Of a stretch of 38,339 nucleotides of DNA, positions 31,519-38,339 are shown piece by piece. Every line of letters starts with the position of its first letter. Position 1 is the stretch's first letter. Source of the stretch: JBBSJT01 sp041691015 (GTDB lineage Bacteria > Chlamydiota > Chlamydiia > Chlamydiales > Parachlamydiaceae); assembly GCA_041691015.1 (NCBI GenBank), contig JBEPVN010000008.1, forward strand, positions 1 through 38,339, given 5' to 3'. Position numbers and translations under genes: made by a program. The notes below the pieces were generated by a model. It worked only from the letters and a program-made list of their open reading frames with translations. It did no database searches and was not told the DNA's origin.

Positions 31519-32332
31519 AGATACGCTCGCCTGTGAGGGCATTAAAAAAGCTTGCCATTGTCGATCCATCCGGATTTTGTACTTCCAACTGGTAGACAGG
31601 AAGATAGACTTCACGCATATTGCGGATCGTAAAATCGGTGCCGAAGGCAGCTTTTGCGATTTTTTCGATTTGTGAATTGGAGTATTTCTTTGAGATGCGC
31701 TGGTCGTAATTATACGGCTTTGAGACAACCCATTGTTTAAATTGAGTCTTTGGCGCAACGAGGATTTTTGGATCCTCAAAGTGCAGTTGAAGCTGATTGC
31801 CTTTTTGCACAATCAAATGTTTTTTTCTGACGCTTTCGATCCAAGGATCTAAAATGTCGCTATCCAATTTTAATTCTTTTTGCAGTTCATCATAATAAAG
31901 CTGTCCGTTTGATTTTGCGATCGCATTCATGATTTTAAAATCACTGGATGTGGCATTTGCATTGATCGCATCTTCAAAACCATGCGTCTTTTCAAAATTA
32001 TCCGTATTCAAAACCATTTCACCATCGACAAGCCCCCAAAGGACAACTCCTTCCCTGGATTTTTTGTCTGTGTGAAGATATTTTACGTCCAGAAGAAGGT
32101 AGGGATAATATTTTAGGGAAGGCTCCTTATAGGAACGTTGGTTGTCTGCAAGGAGTTCTTTGCGGTTCATTTCCATGAGTTGTTCAGGAGTATACCTAGC
32201 TTCTAATGTTAAAATTTCCCCATTCTCAATATATTGGGAAACCATTTCTTTGAATGGATTGTTTGGATTTGCAACCCAAAAGACGGCTGCTCCCAAAAGT
32301 CCAAGAACAAGTGAAATTTTTATTAAACGCAT
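31517..32332 (-). CDS. membrane-anchored protein of unknown function next to rho
   Basis: I do not recognise a named family. The protein is 271 residues. A single N-terminal hydrophobic segment (KISLVLGLLGAAVFWVA) would anchor it in the inner membrane or serve as an uncleaved signal. The central part (about 130-190) looks like a winged helix (IMNAIAKSNGQLYYDELQKE, then WIESVRKKHLIVQKGNQLQL). The C-terminal ~60 residues (MREVYLPVYQLEVQ, ASFFNALTGERI) resemble a PepSY-type beta module. AAGGAG lies upstream of the ATG. It is 19 bases after rho, so it is probably co-transcribed. From memory C. trachomatis has an uncharacterised gene (CT490) at this place, and this is probably its counterpart. Confidence 0.7.
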   Translation of the reverse strand: MRLIKISLVLGLLGAAVFWVANPNNPFKEMVSQYIENGEILTLEARYTPEQLMEMNRKELLADNQRSYKEPSLKYYPYLLLDVKYLHTDKKSREGVVLWGLVDGEMVLNTDNFEKTHGFEDAINANATSSDFKIMNAIAKSNGQLYYDELQKELKLDSDILDPWIESVRKKHLIVQKGNQLQLHFEDPKILVAPKTQFKQWVVSKPYNYDQRISKKYSNSQIEKIAKAAFGTDFTIRNMREVYLPVYQLEVQNPDGSTMASFFNALTGERI

Positions 32333-32351
32333 GGAATACTCCTTTTAATTG

Positions 32352-33761
32352 TTATTTCATGGAAAGTAAAAGCTCTGCATTGCTACCTGTTTTTTTAATG
32401 CGCGTGATCATAACAGTTGTCCCTTCCACAGTCGCCATCTCGCTGATTGCCTGACGAAGTTCATAAATTTTTGGAAGTTCATCTTCATGAACAAGAAGCT
32501 CTTCTTTTCGCGTTCCGCTTTTTACGATATCAATTGCCGGAAAAATACGGCGGTCTGCAAGTCTTCGATCCAATACAAGTTCCATGTTGCCAGTGCCTTT
32601 GAATTCTTCAAAGATCACTTCATCCATACGGGAGCCTGTATCGACCAAGGCTGTTGCGATAATTGTTAAGGAGCCACCTTGTTCAATATTGCGCGCTGCG
32701 CCAAAAAAACGTTTTGGCTTATGCAAGGCATTAGCGTCAATACCGCCTGTTAATATTTTGCCAGAATGTGGCTGAACCGTATTGTACGCCCTTGCAAGCC
32801 TTGTAATCGAGTCAAGTAGAATGATCACGTCATGACCATATTCAACTAAGCGACGCGCTTTTTCAATTACCATTTCAGCAATTTGTACGTGTCTTTCTGG
32901 CGGCTCATCAAATGTTGATGAAATCACTTCGCCACGCACAAGCTTTTGCATGTCCGTAACTTCTTCTGGGCGCTCATCAATTAAAAGAACCATAAGCGTG
33001 CAATCTGGATTGTTGATAGCAATTGAATTGGCGATATTTTGAAGCAGGATTGTTTTACCGGTTCTTGGAGGCGCAACAATGAGTCCTCTTTGACCCTTAC
33101 CAATTGGTGCTGCCAAATCTAGAAGACGCATTGAGATTCCATCTCTTGTGGTCTCCATGACGAGGCGCTCATTTGGGTAATGGGGCGTTAAGTTTTCAAA
33201 TAGGATACGCTCTTTTGCTTTCTCAGGGCTATTTCCGTTAATGCGGTCAACTTTCAAAAGGGCAAAATATTTTTCTTTTTCCTTTGGAGGTCTGATTGTA
33301 CCGCAAACTGTGTCGCCTTTTTTTAAGTCGAATCTGCGAATTTGTGCGGGAGACACATAAATGTCTTCTGCAGAAGGCAAATAGTTATAGTTTGGCGAGC
33401 GTAAAAACCCAAAACCGTCCGGTAGTGTTTCTAAAACACCTTCGCCGTATAGTGTTTGGTTTGGATTTTCAGAGATTGCGCGTACGATTTCAAATACCAT
33501 TTGGGATTTTGTGAGCGAACCTAAATGTTTTAGGCCGTTTTGTTTTGCATAGAGGTTGAGCTGGTCGATATTCATGCGCTGAATACCGGCAATTTGAATG
33601 ATTTCCCCTGGATTTAGATCTTCTGGCGCATCCATTTTTTCTGATGTGCGGATCTGGTTTTCTTGAGAACAGTGATCTCTTTGCGGATCTCTTTGCGGTG
33701 CGGAATCTTCTCTGCTGTCTGTACTTCGTGTTTTATTGGCTGGGTAAGTTTCTGGATCCAT
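32352..33761 (-). CDS. rho: transcription termination factor Rho
   Basis: Hexameric RNA-dependent ATPase/helicase ending transcription, 469 residues. After a ~50-residue charged, low-complexity extension (rich in Arg, Asp and Gln, with a QRDPQRD near-repeat) comes the Rho N-terminal helical module (MNIDQLNLYAKQNGLKHLG). The RNA-binding cold-shock-like domain is next (GVLETLPDGFGFLRSPNYNY). The ATPase core has Walker A IVAPPRTGKT, Walker B VLLIDERPEEV, the Q-loop region DSITRLARAYN and GGIDANALHKPKRFFGAARN. AAGGAG lies 12 bases before the ATG, a rather long spacing. It follows coaE after 33 bases. Confidence 0.96.
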   Translation of the reverse strand: MDPETYPANKTRSTDSREDSAPQRDPQRDHCSQENQIRTSEKMDAPEDLNPGEIIQIAGIQRMNIDQLNLYAKQNGLKHLGSLTKSQMVFEIVRAISENPNQTLYGEGVLETLPDGFGFLRSPNYNYLPSAEDIYVSPAQIRRFDLKKGDTVCGTIRPPKEKEKYFALLKVDRINGNSPEKAKERILFENLTPHYPNERLVMETTRDGISMRLLDLAAPIGKGQRGLIVAPPRTGKTILLQNIANSIAINNPDCTLMVLLIDERPEEVTDMQKLVRGEVISSTFDEPPERHVQIAEMVIEKARRLVEYGHDVIILLDSITRLARAYNTVQPHSGKILTGGIDANALHKPKRFFGAARNIEQGGSLTIIATALVDTGSRMDEVIFEEFKGTGNMELVLDRRLADRRIFPAIDIVKSGTRKEELLVHEDELPKIYELRQAISEMATVEGTTVMITRIKKTGSNAELLLSMK

Positions 33762-33794
33762 TTAGAAAATAGACTCCTTTTTAAAGGTTTGATT

Positions 33795-34412
33795 TTATTT
33801 TTTTGTTAATTCTGTATATAATTTTGTGACGGCATTTTTTAAATCTGTCATTGAGCCATTATTTATGATTGTGTAATCGGCTTGTTTTAATTTTTCCAAG
33901 GTGCTTAATTGCTTTTCCTGACGTCTTTCAAATTCGTTATCATCAGACTTAGTTAACTTCTTGAAACGGTTTTTACAAATTTCCCTGTCTGCTGCCACTG
34001 TAATTGTAAAATCAAAAAACAAATTGCTCTTTGTTTCAAAAAGTAAAGGAATTTCTGCAATGAATAAAGGAGTTAGTCCTTCGTTTTTTTTAAATTCGTA
34101 TTGTTTTCTGATTTCTTCAAAAACCGCAGGATGTAAAATATTTTCCAATGATTTTAATAAATGCGGCTGATTGAATACCTTTTTCGCAATTTTTTCGCGA
34201 TCTAATTGATTATTGATGAGAATGTCAGTCCCAAGGAGCTTGACAACTTCCTGAATGATTTCTTGGTTTGATGACAAAAAATCATGGACTATCTCATCTG
34301 CGCTAACCACGTAACATCCAAGTTCCTGAAATAAGTGACAAACAGAAGATTTGCCGCAGGAAAGACCGCCGGTAACAGCACCTTTATTTAAGGTTTTTTT
34401 TAATCTTAACAT
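33795..34412 (-). CDS. coaE: dephospho-CoA kinase CoaE
   Basis: Phosphorylates dephospho-CoA, the last step of coenzyme A synthesis. About 205 residues. The P-loop is TGGLSCGKSS, followed by the substrate-binding VVSADEIVHD, LHPAVFEEI and IPLLFET. The ATG at 34412 overlaps the polA stop (ATGTTAA) with GGAAAG close upstream. A TTG three codons earlier (34421) is less likely. The coaE-polA adjacency is typical for chlamydiae. Confidence 0.93.
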   Translation of the reverse strand: MLRLKKTLNKGAVTGGLSCGKSSVCHLFQELGCYVVSADEIVHDFLSSNQEIIQEVVKLLGTDILINNQLDREKIAKKVFNQPHLLKSLENILHPAVFEEIRKQYEFKKNEGLTPLFIAEIPLLFETKSNLFFDFTITVAADREICKNRFKKLTKSDDNEFERRQEKQLSTLEKLKQADYTIINNGSMTDLKNAVTKLYTELTKK

Positions 34413-37072
34413 TCTTTCCAATTTTTGCCAATAGCGATATCAACAATTAGGGGAACTTTTAATTTAAATACATTTTCCATCGCATTTTTTACAAGTGGTT
34501 CAACTCTCATGATTTCAAAATCGGGGACTTCAAAAATGAGTTCATCATGAATCTGCAAGATCATGGATCCAAGAATCTGTTGTTTTTCAAATAATTTATT
34601 AATATTTAACATCGCCATTTTAATCAAATCGGCAGCAGTCCCTTGAAGCGGAGTGTTGATCGCAAGGCGCTCTGCCGCGTTTTTTAACATTATGTTTTTG
34701 CTGTGAATTTCAGGAATCAGTCTTTCCCTTCCTGTAATCGTAACGGTTTTACCGGTTTTACGCGCTTTTTCCTTGCACGATTCCATATATTCTTTTACAC
34801 GAGTGTACTTTTTAAAGTACATATCTATAAAATCGGCAGCTTCTTTAACTGATATTTGAAGTTCCTGAGACAAACCATACGCTTGCTGACCGTAAACGAT
34901 CCCAAAATTGACAGCTTTTGCGTGATGGCGAAGCTCTTTTGTGACTTCTTTCAGAGGAATATTAAACATGATGGAAGCTGTATGGGCATGAATGTCCTCA
35001 TTATTTTTAAAAGCCTGCATCATCGTTTCATCTTCGCTCAAATGCGCAAGAAGTCTAAGTTCAATTTGGGAGTAATCTGCACCAAGATAGCTCCAATTAT
35101 CTTTTTCCGGACAAAAAGCCTCCCGTACCTGTCTTCCAAGGCTTGTTCTTATCGGGATGTTTTGTAAATTAGGATCCTGGCATGAAAGTCTGCCGGTAGC
35201 AGCTCCCAGTTGATTGAAGTTGCAATGAATTCTTTTGGTTTTCGGATTGATTTCGAGGGGAAGGGACTCGATATAAGTGGAACGCAATTTTTCAAGTGTG
35301 CGGTAATCCAAAATTTTATGCGCGATGAGATGTTCTTTTTTTAAATACTCCAACACTTCCACATTTGTGGATAGTCCGGTTGCCGTTTTTTTGGAAGGCT
35401 TGATTTGCATTTTGTTAAAGAGCACATCGCTTAATTGCTTTGGAGAATTTAAATTGAACTCAACGCCTGCAATTTCATAAATGCTTTCAGTCAGTAGTTT
35501 AATTTGCGCGTTGACCTCGATGCTTTGCGCTTCCAAACAAGCAGCATTTAAATAAATTCCTTTGCGTTCCATTTCAAGTATGACTTTAAGAAGTGGTAGT
35601 TCCATTGTTCGAAAAAGCTCTTCCAAATTTCTTGTCACAATATTTGGTTCCAATAATTCTTTTAGTCTGCAAGTGTAATCCGCATCTTCGCACGCATAAG
35701 TAGCAACTTTTTCAATCGGTACATCCTTCATGCTGATTTCTGATTTGCCTTTGCCGATCAAATCCTGGATTGGAATCTTAACCTTGCCAAAATATTCAAG
35801 GCTTAATTGATCAAGCGAATGTTGCCTGCTATGTGAGTTTAAAAGATAAGAGGCAAGCAGCGTATCGAACGATATGTTTGCAATCTTAATGCCGGAATTT
35901 AAAAGGATATGATAATCATACTTGACATTATGCCCATAGAAGCCAAGTTTTGGATTTTCAAATAAGGGTTTAAAACTTGAAATGACTTTTTCAGATCCAA
36001 GGGAGCCGTTACAGGGCACATACCATGCTTTGTGCGGGTTTACCGCAAAGCTTATTCCAACAAGTTCTGCCATTAATGCTTTTAAGGAAGTGGTTTCGGT
36101 ATCAAAACAGATTTCTTTTTGGGCGGATAAAAACACTATGAGATCATTTAAGGATTTTTCATCATCCACAACACTGTATTGGACGGTTTCTTCTGGTTTT
36201 TCACTTTTCGTGGAAACAGTGTTTTGTTCCAATTCCTTTAAAAGGGTCGAGAAATTCATTGACGTATAAAATTCTTTTAGTTTTTCAACATCCGGATTTT
36301 TTATTTTAAAAAATTCAGGATTTTTTGGAATATCCACTTCCAAATTTAAAAGAACAAGTTTTTTGCTGATTCTTGCATCTTCTGCTTTTTCAGTAACGAT
36401 CTCGCGTTTTTTTCCTGTCAATGCTTCAGGATGATTTAATATATATTCGAGGGTGTCATATTTTTGGAGGAGATCGGAAGCTGTTTTTGGACCAAAACCT
36501 GCAAGCCCCGGAATATTGTCTGAGGCGTCTCCCGTGATGGAGAGCCAGTCAGCAATTTGATTTGGGCGGACTCCATAATTTTGGACGATTTCCTTTTCGC
36601 CTAAAATCAAGTTTTCTTTATGCGTATTCAAAATTAAAATTTTATCATTGATCAGTTGGCACATGTCTTTATCGCTTGTGCAAAGGTAAACAACAGAACT
36701 TGTAATTTCTGCCCATTTGGCGATAGTTCCCATGGTGTCATCTGCTTCAACGCCAGATATTTTTAATGAGGGGATGCCAATTAAATTACAAAATTTTTCC
36801 GCCCATTCAATCTGATAAAGCAAATCAGGCGGCATAGCGGATCTGTGCGCTTTATATTCTGGATACATTTCCTTTCTTAATTTTCCGTTATTTGGTCCAT
36901 CAAAAACAGAAATTAGATGGGTGGGTTCAAAATCCTTGATCAGCTTTAAAATAGACCGGATAAATCCAAAAAGGGCATTTGTGGACTCTCCCTTGGAATT
37001 TGTCATGTTTTTTATGGCAAAATAGGATCTGTAAATATAACCGGAGGCGTCGAGAATAAAAATTTTGTCCAT
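34406..37072 (-). CDS. polA: DNA polymerase I
   Basis: Repair and Okazaki-fragment polymerase, 888 residues with all three domains. The 5'-3' exonuclease (1 to about 290) has DASGYIYRSYFA, GVEADDTMGT and GDASDNIPG. The 3'-5' proofreading domain (about 310-480) appears active: D324 and E326 in FDTETTSL, GHNVKYD, and YACEDADYT. The polymerase domain has motif A DYSQIELRLLAH, motif B RHHAKAVNFGIVYG and motif C QIHDELIFEV. The ATG shares a base with the sppA stop (TAATG), and the stop overlaps coaE, so sppA-polA-coaE are coupled. Confidence 0.97.
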   Translation of the reverse strand: MDKIFILDASGYIYRSYFAIKNMTNSKGESTNALFGFIRSILKLIKDFEPTHLISVFDGPNNGKLRKEMYPEYKAHRSAMPPDLLYQIEWAEKFCNLIGIPSLKISGVEADDTMGTIAKWAEITSSVVYLCTSDKDMCQLINDKILILNTHKENLILGEKEIVQNYGVRPNQIADWLSITGDASDNIPGLAGFGPKTASDLLQKYDTLEYILNHPEALTGKKREIVTEKAEDARISKKLVLLNLEVDIPKNPEFFKIKNPDVEKLKEFYTSMNFSTLLKELEQNTVSTKSEKPEETVQYSVVDDEKSLNDLIVFLSAQKEICFDTETTSLKALMAELVGISFAVNPHKAWYVPCNGSLGSEKVISSFKPLFENPKLGFYGHNVKYDYHILLNSGIKIANISFDTLLASYLLNSHSRQHSLDQLSLEYFGKVKIPIQDLIGKGKSEISMKDVPIEKVATYACEDADYTCRLKELLEPNIVTRNLEELFRTMELPLLKVILEMERKGIYLNAACLEAQSIEVNAQIKLLTESIYEIAGVEFNLNSPKQLSDVLFNKMQIKPSKKTATGLSTNVEVLEYLKKEHLIAHKILDYRTLEKLRSTYIESLPLEINPKTKRIHCNFNQLGAATGRLSCQDPNLQNIPIRTSLGRQVREAFCPEKDNWSYLGADYSQIELRLLAHLSEDETMMQAFKNNEDIHAHTASIMFNIPLKEVTKELRHHAKAVNFGIVYGQQAYGLSQELQISVKEAADFIDMYFKKYTRVKEYMESCKEKARKTGKTVTITGRERLIPEIHSKNIMLKNAAERLAINTPLQGTAADLIKMAMLNINKLFEKQQILGSMILQIHDELIFEVPDFEIMRVEPLVKNAMENVFKLKVPLIVDIAIGKNWKEC

Positions 37073-38118
37073 TAGAGTCCCGGATGGTAAAGATATAAAA
37101 ATTGATTTCTGATTTCAGGGCTTAAATGTGATCCCAAATCGAGCTGATGCTTGATCTTCCCGTTTAATAGGGCAGAATGTTTTGAAAAAATATCTGTAAG
37201 CCAGTTTTTTTTCTCTAACTGGATGACCTGGTATTGATCCCCGTCAATTGGAGCTGCCTCTTTTAAGAGAGCAATGGTTTCGTTCAAGCTTATGCCAGCT
37301 CCATCGATAAAGCCATATTTTTCTGCTTTTTTTGCGGAAAATACATTAGCGCCATATTTTTCAATCAGTTTGGTTTTATCAAGGCTTGTTCTGTTTGAAG
37401 TCACAATGTCTACAAAATGGTTGTAGTAAATATTAATAATATTTTGATAATCCCGTCCCTCATCTTCTCTCCAAGGGCGGTAGGGATTTAAATCATCTTT
37501 ACCAATGCCAGCAGACAGGGTCAACGCTTCAATGCCAAGCTTTTCCATTGTTTTTGTGAAATTAAAAGCCGCAGGAGAAATGACTCCGATGCTGCCAATC
37601 AAGCTGACATCGCTTGCAAAAATTTTGTCAGCAGCAGCAGCTATGTACATGCCTCCAGAAGCGCATAAACCATCGACATAGGCATATACCGGCACGCTGT
37701 ATTGCGCCTTATAAGCTTTAATTGCCCTGTAAATACCGTCCGCATCAATGACAGTGCCCCCAGGCGATTCGATATGCAGAAGCAATGCAACGACCGGTGC
37801 TTTTTCAAAAATACCCTCTCTTGATTCCATAAGCTGCGTTCTGAACGTGTTCATATTAAATCTTTCTGTTCCGATGACGCCTGCAATATTGAGTTTTAAA
37901 ATGACGGGATTTGTGCTTGAGAGCTTTTCGCGAATGCCTTTTGCGTTTGCTGCAATTTCCGGGGTGTAAATGGTTTCTGTTTTTGAAGTGTTTGCAGTTG
38001 ATAGGGAGCCAATAGTGAAGATAAGAAGTACCGGAATAATCCCGAAAAAAAGTCCGATGATTGCAGAAAATGAGACAAAAAATGAACGGATTGAAGAAAG
38101 AAAAATGGATTCTCGCAT
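37072..38118 (-). CDS. sppA: signal peptide peptidase SppA/SohB-type (S49) serine protease
   Basis: Membrane-bound peptidase of family S49 that degrades cleaved signal peptides or other membrane peptides; 348 residues. One strong N-terminal membrane helix (FSAIIGLFFGIIPVLLIF) is followed by the ClpP-like fold: LLLHIESPGGTVIDADGIY, the nucleophile Ser in DGLCASGGMYIAAAADKI, and a candidate general-base Lys in SAGIGKDDLNPYRP. DGAGISLNETIALLK is the typical C-terminal part. The short form (one domain) is like SohB or B. subtilis SppA; C. trachomatis CT494 is annotated sohB (from memory). A possible weak promoter (AAGCAA...ATTAAA at 38132-38160, minus) would leave a very short leader. Confidence 0.9.
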   Translation of the reverse strand: MRESIFLSSIRSFFVSFSAIIGLFFGIIPVLLIFTIGSLSTANTSKTETIYTPEIAANAKGIREKLSSTNPVILKLNIAGVIGTERFNMNTFRTQLMESREGIFEKAPVVALLLHIESPGGTVIDADGIYRAIKAYKAQYSVPVYAYVDGLCASGGMYIAAAADKIFASDVSLIGSIGVISPAAFNFTKTMEKLGIEALTLSAGIGKDDLNPYRPWREDEGRDYQNIINIYYNHFVDIVTSNRTSLDKTKLIEKYGANVFSAKKAEKYGFIDGAGISLNETIALLKEAAPIDGDQYQVIQLEKKNWLTDIFSKHSALLNGKIKHQLDLGSHLSPEIRNQFLYLYHPGL

Positions 38119-38264
38119 AGTTGATTCCTAATATTAAAGATTAAAGGTCCATTTTAAGCAAATCGTGCATTATTATAAACAAGATAATGGGCTTTTAAGA
38201 TCTGGAAATTTGGAAGATAAAAATTGTTAAACTAAATATCTTGTGGTAAACTCTAATGAACTTC

Positions 38265-38292
38265 TTGCGTTATTAAAATTTTCTTGTATAAT
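38265..38292 (+). promoter_or_regulatory. predicted plus-strand promoter at the right edge
   Basis: -35 TTGCGT (38265-38270), 16-bp spacer, -10 TATAAT (38287-38292). It points out of the window, away from sppA, and would drive a gene beyond the right end. The 221 bases 38119-38339 show no gene. Confidence 0.4.
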
Positions 38293-38339
38293 AAGCCTTC
38301 TCTTAGTGATGAGAACGACCGTAGAAAAAATATCCAGAG

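Overview
The window looks like a chromosomal segment of a chlamydia, most likely an environmental (Parachlamydia/Waddlia/Criblamydia-like) member of Chlamydiales rather than a member of the genus Chlamydia. The signs are an ATP/ADP-antiporter-type nucleotide transporter; a four-gene ytg metal-import operon whose YtgC carries a C-terminal DtxR-type repressor; a single fused SecD-SecF protein; and the run [271-aa gene]-rho-coaE-polA-sppA, which from memory matches the C. trachomatis CT490-494 order. The DNA is AT-rich and gene-dense, and overlapping stop/start codons are common. No ribosomal RNA operon, insertion sequence with a transposase, prophage or CRISPR array is visible. The genus cannot be fixed from the sequence alone.

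Layout. 1-4.5 kb (minus): rlmD, recJ and an M20 dipeptidase. 4.7-7.6 kb (plus): a tightly overlapping operon of a dicarboxylate/amino-acid symporter homologue, mnmA and a NUDIX hydrolase. 7.6-8.2 kb: a structured convergent intergenic region with a ~310-bp inverted-repeat element. 8.2-15.5 kb (minus): secDF, the nucleotide transporter and a small basic chlamydial protein. 15.7-21.2 kb (plus): an Mrp-type P-loop ATPase, a DUF971 protein, and ytgA-ytgB-ytgC/R-ytgD. 21.2-22.2 kb: an orphan gene flanked by a 68-bp duplication of the ytgD 3' end. 22.3-23.7 kb (minus): scpB and scpA. 23.7-28.5 kb (plus): a carboxyl-terminal processing protease, tRNA-Phe(GAA), rplU-rpmA, obgE and a small secreted protein. 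28.7-31.4 kb (minus): an exported beta-helix protein and a PRPP synthetase with a signal-peptide-like leader. 31.5-38.1 kb (minus): a membrane-anchored protein of unknown function, rho, coaE, polA and an S49 peptidase.

Functional themes. The window combines parasitic nutrient supply (nucleotide import, metal import with a fused metal-sensing repressor, amino-acid/dicarboxylate uptake, dipeptide breakdown), envelope and export functions (SecDF, Tsp/Prc-type protease, SppA-like peptidase, secreted beta-helix protein), and core information processing (RecJ, PolA, ScpAB, Rho, L21/L27, ObgE, MnmA, RlmD, tRNA-Phe). The Mrp ATPase and DUF971 protein beside the metal-import operon suggest an Fe-S/metal neighbourhood.

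The points most worth a second look are: the YtgC-YtgR fusion, whose metal-site residues resemble MntR; the orphan gene with an Inc-like double hydrophobic segment, bracketed by a ytgD duplication; a PRPP synthetase that either has an export-like leader or has a frame-shifted start; an Mrp protein lacking the CxxC motif next to a Cys-containing DUF971 protein; a Glt-type symporter missing sodium-site carboxylates; and the 310-bp inverted repeat.
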